From the NCBI RefSeq assembly GCF_006547145.1, contig NZ_CP041244.1, positions 6,510,001-6,574,000 of the forward strand: a DNA stretch of 64,000 nucleotides, read 5' to 3'. Of this stretch, positions 18,390 through 28,960 are shown piece by piece (the stretch's first letter is position 1; every line of letters starts with the position of its first letter). Below the pieces are notes generated by a model, which did no database searches, was not told the DNA's origin, and was given only the letters and a program-made list of their open reading frames with translations. A program made the translations under genes and the position numbers. This DNA comes from Actinomadura sp. WMMA1423 (GTDB taxonomy: Bacteria; Actinomycetota; Actinomycetes; Streptosporangiales; Streptosporangiaceae).

Positions 18390-20182
18390 GCCCCTGCGCG
18401 GGAACCCGGCGGATCACGCGGCTGATCGCCGCCGTCGTGCTCGTCGTCGGCGGCGCCGGGTGCGCGAACGTCCCGAGCGGCGGGCAGGTCGTCTCCGGCA
18501 GGCCCCCCGAGCGCGCCGAGCGGGTCGACGACCCCTACGTACGGCTGATCCCGGTGAAGCCGCGCCCCGAGTGGGGGCCCGACCAGGTCGTCTCGGGGTT
18601 CCTCGCGGCGTCCGCGAGCTTCGACGACGGCCACCGGGTCGCCAAGCAGTACCTGTCGGGCCAGACGTCCTGGAACCCGGGGCTCCGGCCGTTCGTGACC
18701 GTGCTGGCGAGCCGCATCACCGACCCGCACGTGATCAAGTCGTCCGCGGACCAGGCCACGGTCCGCATCACCGGCGAGGAACTCGGCACGATCACCGCCG
18801 ACGGGCAGTACACCGCCTCCCCGAAGCCCCTCGACGCGACGTTCCAGCTCGCCAAGACACCGCAGGGCGTCTGGCGCATCACCGGCCTGCCCGGCGACGA
18901 CAAGGCCGGCCTCCTGCTCACCAAGGACGACGTCGAGCGCGCCATGCGCACCGTCAACCTGTTCTTCTTCGCGCCCGACCGGCGCACCCTCGTCCCGAAC
19001 GGGATCTTCCTGCCCGTCGTGAACCGGCAGACGCTGCCCACCCAGCTCGTCCAGGCGCTGCTCGCCGGCCCGACCTCCTGGCTGAACGGCGCGGTCGAGA
19101 CCGCCTTCCCGGAGGGCACCCGGCTCCGGCGCGGCGTGCAGATCGACAAGGAGGTCGCGACCGTCGACCTCACCGGGCAGGCCCGCGGCGGCGACGTCGA
19201 GCGGATGTCGGCGCAGCTCGCGTGGACGATGCGGCAGCTGTCGGAGATCAAGTCGTGGCGGCTGACGATCGAGGGCAAGGCGGTCGCGCCGGACGACATG
19301 GACGTCACGCAGCCCGTGAACGCCTGGGAGGGCAACTCGCCCGACGGCCAGGTCCCCGGCGAGGGCGTCCACCAGAACGCCTACGTCGTCGGCCCCTCCG
19401 GCTTCCTCGGGACGCTGGAGAGCGACCGCGCCCAGCCCGTCGTGACCGGCGCCGCGGGCCGCCTCTCCCGTCCCGCCGTGGCTCCCGACCACCAGGAGTT
19501 CGCGGGCCTGAGCGCCGACCAGAGCCAGGTCCTGGTCGCCGGCCCCGTCACCGGCCAGCCCGCGGCCCGGGTCCTGCTGACCGCGCGGCCCGGGGCCCAC
19601 TTCACGCCTCCGACCTGGAGCCACGACGGCACCCTGTGGATCGTGGAGACGAAGAAGAACGAGTCCTCGCTGTGGGTGCGCAGGCGCGGGCAGCCGCCCG
19701 TGCGCGCCGCCCACTGGGGCCTCGGCGGCCGCGAGGTCCTCGCCTTCCGCGTCGCCCGCGACGGTGTCCGCGCGGCCGTGATCGCCCGCGTCGACGGCCG
19801 TCCCCAGGTCCAGCTGGGGCGCATCGTCCGGGCCCCTGACGGCGCCTTGGACGTCGGCTCGTTCCTGCCCGTCAGCTCCGAACTCCAGGACGCCATCGAC
19901 CTCGCCTGGCGCGACTACGGCACCCTGGCCGTCCTGGGAAGCGCCAAGCGCGACTCGCAGACGCTGCCGTTCCTGATGCCGATCAGCGGAAGCGCCATCA
20001 CGTCCCTGGGCGTCGGCTCCCTCGGCGAGCCCCGCACGATCGCCGCCGCCCCCGGCGCCCCGATCCTCATCGGCACGCGCTCGTCCGGCAAGGACCAGGT
20101 CTGCCGCCAGCGCTCCCCGAGCAACTCCTACAGCCCCTGGATGTGCCCGACCCCCGCCAAGGACCCCTCCTACCCCGGCTGA
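18386..20182 (+). CDS. lpqB: Lipoprotein LpqB, MtrAB accessory protein
   Basis: 598 residues from ATG at 18386, inside the end of mtrB. A signal peptide of about 25 residues ends in the lipobox GGAGC, giving a lipid-anchored extracytoplasmic protein. The LpqB N-terminal domain (about 45-190), a GerMN-like domain (about 195-310, with VNLFFFAPDRRTLVP and LVQALLAGPTSWL) and a C-terminal beta-propeller-like region follow in the order normal for the family. LpqB interacts with the extracellular domain of MtrB and affects MtrA phosphorylation and cell-wall metabolism in mycobacteria. The start well upstream of the ATG in the same frame is a shadow. Confidence 0.94.
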   Translation: MSPCAGTRRITRLIAAVVLVVGGAGCANVPSGGQVVSGRPPERAERVDDPYVRLIPVKPRPEWGPDQVVSGFLAASASFDDGHRVAKQYLSGQTSWNPGLRPFVTVLASRITDPHVIKSSADQATVRITGEELGTITADGQYTASPKPLDATFQLAKTPQGVWRITGLPGDDKAGLLLTKDDVERAMRTVNLFFFAPDRRTLVPNGIFLPVVNRQTLPTQLVQALLAGPTSWLNGAVETAFPEGTRLRRGVQIDKEVATVDLTGQARGGDVERMSAQLAWTMRQLSEIKSWRLTIEGKAVAPDDMDVTQPVNAWEGNSPDGQVPGEGVHQNAYVVGPSGFLGTLESDRAQPVVTGAAGRLSRPAVAPDHQEFAGLSADQSQVLVAGPVTGQPAARVLLTARPGAHFTPPTWSHDGTLWIVETKKNESSLWVRRRGQPPVRAAHWGLGGREVLAFRVARDGVRAAVIARVDGRPQVQLGRIVRAPDGALDVGSFLPVSSELQDAIDLAWRDYGTLAVLGSAKRDSQTLPFLMPISGSAITSLGVGSLGEPRTIAAAPGAPILIGTRSSGKDQVCRQRSPSNSYSPWMCPTPAKDPSYPG

Positions 20183-20211
20183 CCGGGCCGACGGCACCGG
20201 AGCGCCGAGAG

Positions 20212-20232
20212 TTATCCACAGTTTGTGGATGG
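20212..20232. promoter_or_regulatory. Inverted pair of DnaA-box-like sites upstream of comF
   Basis: TTATCCACA at 20212-20220 is a perfect consensus DnaA box. TGTGGATGG at 20224-20232 is an inverted partner matching 7 of 9 positions, so ATCCACA-GTT-TGTGGAT forms a perfect 7-bp dyad. It lies 38 bases before comF. No dnaA, dnaN or box cluster is nearby, so this is not an origin; it may be a DnaA-responsive promoter site or another regulator's operator. Confidence 0.45.
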
Positions 20233-20270
20233 CGGGGCGGTGGCGGGGCGGGCCCGGCATCGTCGGGGGC

Positions 20271-20936
20271 ATGAGCGTTCTCGCCGATCTGATCGACCTG
20301 CTCCTTCCCCAGCACTGCGCCGGGTGCGGGCGGCATCCGGTGCTGCTGTGCGACGCGTGCGCGCGGCCCCTCAGGGCGGCGGCGCGGCCCGCGGGGCAGG
20401 CTCCCGCGGGCCTGCCCCCTCCGTGGACCGTGGCCGCCTATGAGGGCCCGCTCCGGACGATCCTGGCCGCCTACAAGGAGCGCGGCCGCGCGGCGCTCGC
20501 CGTCCCGCTGGGGGAGGCCCTGGCGACGGCCGTGCACGCCGCCCTGCCTTCGGGTCCCGGTCCGCCGGTGGTGGTTTGGGTGCCGTCAGGGCGCAGAGCC
20601 GTGCGGCGGCGCGGCCACGATCCGTTGCGGGGCGCGGTCGACGTCGCGGTGCGCCGGCTCCGTGCGAGCGGGCTTCCCGTGACCGCGCTGGACGCCCTGC
20701 GCCAGCGGGGACGCGTCGCCGACCAGGCGGGGCTCTCCGCCAAGGAACGGGCCGCCAACCTCGACGGGGCCATCGAGGCGCGGGCCGAGATCGCCGGGCG
20801 CAGCCTCGTGCTGGTCGACGACGTGGTCACGACGGGCGCCTCACTCGCCGAGGCCGCCCGGGCCCTGCGCGCGGCCGGAGGGGAGGTGACCGGAGCGGCC
20901 ACCATCGCGGCGACGCCCCGCCACCGACTCTGGTGA
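20271..20936 (+). CDS. comF: ComF-family phosphoribosyltransferase-like protein
   Basis: 221 residues from ATG behind GGGGGC. An N-terminal zinc-finger-like motif CAGCGRHPVLLCDAC is followed by a phosphoribosyltransferase fold with the PRPP-loop LVLVDDVVTTGASL. ComFC-type proteins act in DNA uptake in naturally competent bacteria, but the family is widespread in non-competent actinobacteria, where its role is unclear. An in-frame start 16 codons upstream overlaps the DnaA-box dyad and lacks a ribosome site. The order lpqB-comF-hpf is conserved in actinobacteria. A structured RNA candidate and hpf follow. Confidence 0.88.
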   Translation: MSVLADLIDLLLPQHCAGCGRHPVLLCDACARPLRAAARPAGQAPAGLPPPWTVAAYEGPLRTILAAYKERGRAALAVPLGEALATAVHAALPSGPGPPVVVWVPSGRRAVRRRGHDPLRGAVDVAVRRLRASGLPVTALDALRQRGRVADQAGLSAKERAANLDGAIEARAEIAGRSLVLVDDVVTTGASLAEAARALRAAGGEVTGAATIAATPRHRLW

Positions 20937-21197
20937 CTCCATGTAGTGAAACTTGCCGGGCTGGTGGGGTGTGAGGGGACAGTGTGGAGTTAATCAAGTC
21001 ACATCGGGACCTGAGGGAGTAGAGATTTCGCAAACTCGCCGTGACGTCGGCCCCGGTTGACCTGGGCGGGCGTTGGGCCCGTGAACGGCGCGCACACGGG
21101 CGTTCCGCCCCCGTGAGGGGGCCGCGGGCAGGGCACGGGAGACCTCGCTGAGGCAGTCAACGATGACGGTCAGTGAGTTTTTCCTCGCCTCACCCCC

Positions 21198-21226
21198 CTG
21201 ACATTCGTGGCGTAAGGGGTTAGCGT
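21198..21226 (+). promoter_or_regulatory. Sigma-A-type promoter for the RNA/hpf transcript
   Basis: A -35 element CTGACA (21198-21203), a 17-base spacer and a -10 element TAGCGT (21221-21226) are well placed. Transcription would start near 21233 and yield a leader of about 355 bases before hpf. Confidence 0.55.
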
Positions 21227-21234
21227 TCCTCACA

Positions 21235-21470
21235 TGGCACCCGCCCGGGTCCGTGGTTGCGCTGGATCGCAGTGCCCGTCAGGGGCATGGCAGACGATCC
21301 GGCTAGCCGATGCCAGGCGCAGGCGAAACGGCCCACGTAAGGCGACTTCTCGTCGACCGATCACGGTGCGCCTTAGAGGTAAGTCCTGCCCCGTCGGGGG
21401 ATCCGACATCCCCCGAACCGGGAGAAGGGCAGTAGTGGCGAGAGCGCCGCGAGCCCCTCAGCAGGCGGAT
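21235..21470 (+). ncRNA. Structured RNA candidate, probably the raiA motif, in the hpf leader
   Basis: A 653-base gap separates comF from hpf and holds no gene. Downstream of a good promoter the sequence is RNA-like. A CTGCCC / GGGCAG stem (near 21387 and 21435) encloses a strong CGGGGGAT-ccgac-ATCCCCCG hairpin. A GGCG-agag-CGCC hairpin follows at about 21440, and unpaired stretches such as GAGGTAAGTCC and GGCGAAACGG look like conserved loops. From family knowledge, the raiA RNA of Actinobacteria and Firmicutes is found upstream of RaiA/HPF genes and near comFC genes, which is exactly this setting. Boundaries are approximate, and I could not align it to the family model. The first part of the gap (20937-21197) shows nothing recognisable. 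Confidence 0.5.
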
Positions 21471-21589
21471 GTGGGGACGAAGACCAGGTCGGCCGGGCGG
21501 GTGCGACCCATTGTCCTGTGGTACCCGTCCGGGGCCGCCAGGGCCCCGGAGCGGACCAGAATCGCAACCGGGAGAAGGGGGGTCCCCGC

Positions 21590-22252
21590 GTGAACATCAC
21601 CGTCAGGGGCCGGCACACCGAGGTCAACGACAGGTTCCGTCGGCACGTCGACACCAAGTTGGCCAAGATCGAGCGGCTCGACCAGAAGGTCATCCGCGTG
21701 GATGTGGAGGTGTCCGAGGAACGCAACCCGCGGCTCGCCGACCAGCGCGAGCGCGTGGAGCTCACGATCCGCTCCCGCGGTCCGGTGATCCGGGCCGAGG
21801 CCGCCGCGGACGACCGGTACGGGGCGCTCGACCTCGCCCTTGACAAGCTGGAGTCGCGGCTCCGCCGGGACTCGGAGCGGCGCAAGGGCCACGGCGGCAA
21901 GGGCCGCGCCAAGCTCGCGACGATGGAGACGCTCCCCGAGGCATTCCCCGCCGCCGCGCCCGAGCCCGTGAAGCCGGCCGCCCCGCCGGTCGAGGTCGAG
22001 GAGGAGACCGAGCCCGTGGCGGTCTCCCAGGAGGAGAACCTCGTCCCCATCCCCATGGAAGGCGACGGCCCCCTCGTCGTCCGGGAGAAGTTCCACCCGG
22101 CCGAGCCCATGGGCATCGAGCAGGCCCTCTTCGAGATGGAGCTCGTCGGCCACGACTTCTTCCTGTACCGCGACAAGTCGACGGGCCACCCCTCGGTCGT
22201 GTACCGGAGAAGAGGCTGGGACTACGGAGTCATCAGGCTCGTCGAAGAGTGA
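21590..22252 (+). CDS. hpf: Long-form ribosome hibernation promoting factor (HPF/RaiA)
   Basis: 220 residues from GTG behind AGAAGGGGGG. The N-terminal S30AE domain (MNITVRGRHTEVNDRFRRHV to about residue 100) binds the 30S decoding centre. An acidic, Pro-rich linker (about 120-165) leads to the C-terminal dimerisation domain FHPAEPMGIEQALFEMELVG...YRRRGWDYGVIRL, which joins two 70S ribosomes into 100S dimers in long-HPF bacteria. Length is as expected. The long structured leader suggests RNA-level or independent RNA function. A GC-rich hairpin 73 bases after the stop probably ends the transcript. Confidence 0.95.
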   Translation: MNITVRGRHTEVNDRFRRHVDTKLAKIERLDQKVIRVDVEVSEERNPRLADQRERVELTIRSRGPVIRAEAAADDRYGALDLALDKLESRLRRDSERRKGHGGKGRAKLATMETLPEAFPAAAPEPVKPAAPPVEVEEETEPVAVSQEENLVPIPMEGDGPLVVREKFHPAEPMGIEQALFEMELVGHDFFLYRDKSTGHPSVVYRRRGWDYGVIRLVEE

Positions 22253-22324
22253 TGCGGTACTCGCGTCACGTGACCGCCCGAACCATGTCATGATCTGAAA
22301 AGGCGCACGCCGATCCGCGACGCG

Positions 22325-22353
22325 GCGCGTCCCGGGAACCTCCCGGGGCGCGC
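22325..22353 (+). terminator. Hairpin terminator after hpf
   Basis: Arms of 13 bases (GCGCGTCCCGGGA with TCCCGGGGCGCGC, one G-T wobble) around a three-base loop. No T-run follows. Confidence 0.6.
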
Positions 22354-22512
22354 GGCGGTTGAACGGGAGACACCCCGGTCCGAAATCCCCCGGGTTCGTC
22401 CCCGGACCCCGTAAGTTCCCGAGGACCACCCGTAGGAGAACGACCCTCCGGCAGTTCCATATCGCTGAATAGTGAGAGGGGGAAGCGGCGTCTCCTCCAC
22501 GCCGCGACTCTG

Positions 22513-23280
22513 GTGAGCGAGAATCCCGAGCCTCGCGACGCCGCGGCGGTTCCCCGCCAGGCCGGCGCCGGCACCGCCCCCGCCGGCCGGGAGGCGGCAT
22601 CGCCGACCGGAGCGGCAGACCCCATCCGCGTGCTCATCGTCGACGACCACGCGCTGTTCCGCCGCGGCCTGGAGATGGTCCTCCAGGGCGAGGACGACAT
22701 CGAGGTCATCGGTGAGGGCGGCGACGGCCAGCAGGCCGTCGAGATGGCCGGCGACCTGTTGCCGGACGTCGTCCTCATGGACATCCGCATGCCCCGCCGC
22801 AGCGGCATCGAGGCGTGCACCGCGATCAAGGACGCCGCGCCCAGCGCGAAGATCGTCATGCTGACCATCAGCGACGAGGAGGAGGACCTCTTCGAGGCGA
22901 TCAAGGCCGGGGCCAGCGGCTACCTGCTCAAGGAGATCTCGATCGACGAGGTCCCGCAGGCCGTCCGCGCCGTCCACGGCGGCCAGTCGCTGATAAGCCC
23001 GTCGATGGCCTCCAAGCTCATCACCGAGTTCGCCGCGCTGGCCAAGCGCAGCGACGAGCGCACCCAGCAGGTCCCCGCGCCCCGCCTCACCGAGCGCGAG
23101 ATGGAGGTCCTGCGCCTGGTCGCGCGCGGCCTCGGCAACCGGGAGATCGCCCGCGAGCTGTTCATCTCCGAGAACACGGTGAAGAACCACGTCCGCAACA
23201 TCCTGGAGAAGCTCCAGCTCCACTCCCGGATGGAGGCGGTCGTGTACGCCGTCCGCGAGAAGCTGCTGGAGATCACCTGA
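22513..23280 (+). CDS. NarL/LuxR-family orphan response regulator
   Basis: 255 residues from GTG. A disordered N-terminus of about 36 residues precedes a receiver domain with D44/D45 in LIVDDH, phospho-acceptor D90 in VVLMDIRMP and K in GYLLKEIS. A LuxR-type helix-turn-helix ([38 protein letters not shown]) closes it. No kinase gene is adjacent. An orthologue occupies the same place between hpf and the AlkX-type gene in Streptomyces, so it is a conserved orphan regulator. The long N-terminal extension makes the exact start uncertain; a later Val/Met start is possible. Confidence 0.88.
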   Translation: MSENPEPRDAAAVPRQAGAGTAPAGREAASPTGAADPIRVLIVDDHALFRRGLEMVLQGEDDIEVIGEGGDGQQAVEMAGDLLPDVVLMDIRMPRRSGIEACTAIKDAAPSAKIVMLTISDEEEDLFEAIKAGASGYLLKEISIDEVPQAVRAVHGGQSLISPSMASKLITEFAALAKRSDERTQQVPAPRLTEREMEVLRLVARGLGNREIARELFISENTVKNHVRNILEKLQLHSRMEAVVYAVREKLLEIT

Positions 23281-23334
23281 GCGCGGGAGACCGGCAATCC
23301 GGCTTTGTCGGTGTTGTGTCGTAGCATCGCCCGC

Positions 23335-24612
23335 GTGGTGGAACTAAGCGCGGACGAGGCACGGCGGCTCCAGCTGCGCGCCCAGGGCTTCCTGGGGGCG
23401 CGCCCGAGAGGGGGCGTGCCGGCGATGCTGGAGCGGCTCGGCGCCGTCCAGCTCGACACGATCTCGGTCCTGGCCCGGTCCCACGAACTGGTCCCCTACG
23501 CCCGCCTCGGCCCGGTCGGGCGCGACAAGATCGAGGCCGCGTACTGGGGCGGCGGCCGCACCGCGAAGCGCGGAGCAGCGCGCTCCGAGCCCCGCCCGCC
23601 CGCCGCGGAACCTCCCGCCCCCGCCCGCCCGGTGAGCGCGCCGACGTCGGGCGGGCTCGGGACGTTCGAGTACTGGGCGCACGCCGCGTCCATCCTGCCC
23701 ATGGCCGACTGGCCGCTGTTCGCGTTCCGGCGCCGCGCCTACCTGCGCCGGGGCTGGCGCTGGCACAAGGTGCCCGAGGGCGTCTGCGACGAGATCCGCG
23801 CCCGGCTGGCAGCGGACGGCCCCCTCACCACCAAGGAGCTCGGCGGCGCCAGGGCCGGCGCCGACTGGTGGGACTGGAGCGACCACAAGATCGGGATCGA
23901 GTGGCTGCTGGACATCGGCGAGGTGGTCTGCGTCGAGCGGGCCGGCTGGCGCCGCGTGTACGACCTCGCCGAACGCGCGGTCCCCGCCGGCCTGCTCGCT
24001 CAGGACCTGGACGACGACGCCTGCCTGACCGCCCTCGTGGCCCGCGCGGGACGCGCCCTCGGCGTGGCCACCCGCGCCGACCTCGCCGACTACTACCGGA
24101 TCAAGCAGGACCAGGTCGACCGCGTGGTGGAGGCGGCCGGGCTCGTCCCGGTCGAGGTCGCCGGATGGCCCCGGCGCGCCTGGGCCGATCCTGGGGCGCT
24201 CGCCTCGGCGCCCAAGGGCAGGCACGCCACCGCGCTGCTCTCGCCCTTCGACTCCCTCGTGTGGGACCGCGCCCGCGCCTCCCGCGTGTTCGGCTTCGAC
24301 CACCGCCTGGAGGCCTACGTCCCGAAGGGCAAGCGCGTCCACGGCTACTTCGCGATGCCGCTCCTCGCCGGCGGCCGCCTCATCGGGCGAGTCGACCCCG
24401 CCAGGGAGGGCCGCACACTGATCGCCCGCCAGGTGTCCCTGGAGCCCTGGGCGACCCGCACCGCCGCCCGCACGGAGTCCTCGACGGCGTCCCTCGCCAC
24501 CGCCCTGTGGCGCGCCGCGTCATGGGTCGGCTGCGACGACGTCCGAGTGGAGCGCACCACCCTGCCCCCCGCCCTCCTGGAAACCGCCCTGAAAACCGCA
24601 ACCCCCTCCTAG
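23335..24612 (+). CDS. AlkX/YcaQ-type winged-helix DNA glycosylase (HTH_42)
   Basis: 425 residues from GTG (a second GTG follows directly). The HTH_42 family contains glycosylases that excise bulky alkyl adducts and unhook interstrand crosslinks. The catalytic QxD motif of the YcaQ/AlkX branch is visible as Q39-L-D41 in GAVQLDTISVLARSHELV; the AlkZ branch has QxQ. Winged-helix repeats follow (LTTKELGG, GIEWLLDIGEVVCVERAGWR), and the C-terminal part shows SPFDSLVWDRARASRVFGFD. About 30 Pro/Ala-rich residues (roughly 75-105) are inserted after the catalytic region. Activity is inferred from the motif. Its position between the orphan regulator and secA is conserved. Confidence 0.82.
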   Translation: MVELSADEARRLQLRAQGFLGARPRGGVPAMLERLGAVQLDTISVLARSHELVPYARLGPVGRDKIEAAYWGGGRTAKRGAARSEPRPPAAEPPAPARPVSAPTSGGLGTFEYWAHAASILPMADWPLFAFRRRAYLRRGWRWHKVPEGVCDEIRARLAADGPLTTKELGGARAGADWWDWSDHKIGIEWLLDIGEVVCVERAGWRRVYDLAERAVPAGLLAQDLDDDACLTALVARAGRALGVATRADLADYYRIKQDQVDRVVEAAGLVPVEVAGWPRRAWADPGALASAPKGRHATALLSPFDSLVWDRARASRVFGFDHRLEAYVPKGKRVHGYFAMPLLAGGRLIGRVDPAREGRTLIARQVSLEPWATRTAARTESSTASLATALWRAASWVGCDDVRVERTTLPPALLETALKTATPS

Positions 24613-24812
24613 CCCTGCCTCCCGGGTCCAACCGCCACAACCCCCGCCCCGGAGACACCTACGTGCGCCGTGCGGCTCAGGGTGGGGGTTTGGGACGCAG
24701 GTTGCGGTGGGGCCGGAAAAGGAGAAGCCGCCCGCCGGGGCCGGTCGGCTCCCGCGTGACGGGAGGGGCGGCCGGGGACCGGGGGCGGCCGTGAAGGAGA
24801 GGCCGGGACGGG

Positions 24813-25151
24813 TCAGCCGTGGGGGGTCTGCTCGGTGTCCGTGGCCACCGGGACGTCCAGGACCTCGCCCGACTCGCCGCCGCGCCGCTTGGACGACTGG
24901 GCTCCGAACAGCGAGTAGTCGACGATCTCGGGGATGACGCGGGGCGCGTCCACGACGACGTCGGAGAACAGGTGGACGGCCCAGCTGACGAGCATGCCGA
25001 GCACCACGATGCCCGCGCCGACCCAGAACATGACCCACTGCGGGCCCAGGCAGAGCCCGACGCCGCCGACCACGAAACCGATGAAGATGATGGTGACGGC
25101 GATCCACGAACTCGGCCGTCCGGCGTGCGAACCGTGCGACTCTTCAGACAT
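24813..25151 (-). CDS. HGxxPAAW-family small membrane protein (DUF6704)
   Basis: 112 residues from ATG behind GGAGGGAG. The motif HGSHAGRPSSWIAV near the N-terminus is the family signature, here with SS in place of AA. Two membrane helices (about 16-35 and 40-61) are followed by a cytoplasmic tail containing KRRGG and an acidic end. These proteins are widespread in actinobacteria, and no function is known. It is convergent with the AlkX-type gene and divergent from secA. The 200 bases after its stop (24613-24812) are G-rich with no feature I can support. Confidence 0.75.
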   Translation of the reverse strand: MSEESHGSHAGRPSSWIAVTIIFIGFVVGGVGLCLGPQWVMFWVGAGIVVLGMLVSWAVHLFSDVVVDAPRVIPEIVDYSLFGAQSSKRRGGESGEVLDVPVATDTEQTPHG

Positions 25152-25333
25152 AGCGGCTCCCTCCTGAGGTGTGAGACTTCTTCTCCGGGCCCCCGTTGGT
25201 CAAACGGGGCGCTGTGTGGATTGCGCTCCGGAGTGACCTAGACCATTCTGGGTCTCGCCTACGATGGGCATCGTACGTGTGGTGTGCGCGCCGCCTGGAG
25301 CGGTGACCCACGATCTGCAAGGAGCCTTCGAGA

Positions 25334-28204
<2,871 letters not shown>

Positions 28205-28231
28205 ACGCCGGACAGCGCGAGCACGGTGCGC

Positions 28232-28265
28232 GAGCGGCCTCCCAGGGGTTCCCGGGAGGCCGCTC
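28232..28265. terminator. Bidirectional hairpin terminator between secA and the Rv3235-like gene
   Basis: A perfect 12-bp stem (GAGCGGCCTCCC with GGGAGGCCGCTC) lies centrally between two convergent stops, 28 bases after secA and 8 before the end of the leftward gene. Confidence 0.75.
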
Positions 28266-28272
28266 CCGCATG

Positions 28273-28743
28273 TCAGGGAGCGGTCGTCTCCAGCGCCGTG
28301 CAGCGCCACCGCCCCCGCGCGTGCTCCAGCCGCAGGGCCAGCGCGTGGACGCGTCCCGCCACGACCACCACGGCGACCGCCTCCGCGACGGCGGGCGACG
28401 GCCGCTGCGACCGCGTCGACAGCACCTTCGGCGGGACGACCCGGCCGCCCGGGGCCCGGCGGCCGCACTGCGCGGCGAGCTCCCGGCACACCGCCGGGGC
28501 GGCCACGAGGGCGAGCTGCTGCGCCGGCCGCGTGCCCGCGAGGACCTCCACGGCGAGCCGCACGGCGGCCTCGGCGACGGCCTGGACCTCCGCGTCCACC
28601 CCGTCCGCCGGCCGGACGAGCCGTAATCCGGGCCCTCGCGGTGCGGAGCCCGCCGCCGGGCGCAGCGCCAGTGCCCCCTGAACGCCGGGTGCCGGACGGT
28701 ACCGGACGAACCGCACCGCCGCGGTTCTGGACGGACGAGCCAT
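28273..28743 (-). CDS. Rv3235-family (DUF6459) Ala/Arg-rich protein
   Basis: 156 residues from ATG behind GGGAGG. It begins with a disordered Pro/Arg-rich part. A helix (AEVQAVAEAAVRLAVEVLAGTRPAQQLALV) and a strand-rich end (VHALALRLEHARGRWRCTALE) follow, the conserved core of this family. In Mycobacterium the homologue also lies near secA1. No function is known. An in-frame ATG 12 codons upstream lacks a ribosome site. Confidence 0.78.
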   Translation of the reverse strand: MARPSRTAAVRFVRYRPAPGVQGALALRPAAGSAPRGPGLRLVRPADGVDAEVQAVAEAAVRLAVEVLAGTRPAQQLALVAAPAVCRELAAQCGRRAPGGRVVPPKVLSTRSQRPSPAVAEAVAVVVVAGRVHALALRLEHARGRWRCTALETTAP

Positions 28744-28844
28744 GGAACCTCCCGAGTCGCTTTGTGAAACAGGAGTCACGAAGCCCGCGGAAAATACGTC
28801 CTGACCGCTTACGGCCGCTCCCGTAACACCGCCCGGGGACGCGG

Positions 28845-28954
28845 AAGGCGGCGGGACGCGGAGTGCGTCCCGCCGCCTTCGGGGAGCGAGTCCCGGGGTG
28901 CGGGGTCCCGGGACTCGTGGAGGCCGGGGGCGGCGGGTGCGCGCCGCCCCCGGC
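28845..28954 (-). terminator. Three consecutive strong hairpins after the PTS EIIC gene
   Basis: Perfect stems of 15 bp (28845-28859 with 28865-28879), 11 bp (28887-28897 with 28907-28917) and 13 bp (28923-28935 with 28942-28954) lie in the 217-base gap between EIIC and the next leftward gene. Together they should be an effective terminator or a barrier to 3' exonuclease decay. Confidence 0.7.
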
Positions 28955-28960
28955 GGGGCC

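Noticed and set aside
20212-20232. Replication origin at the DnaA-box pair
   Set aside because: There are only two boxes, no AT-rich unwinding region, and no dnaA, dnaN or gyr genes nearby.
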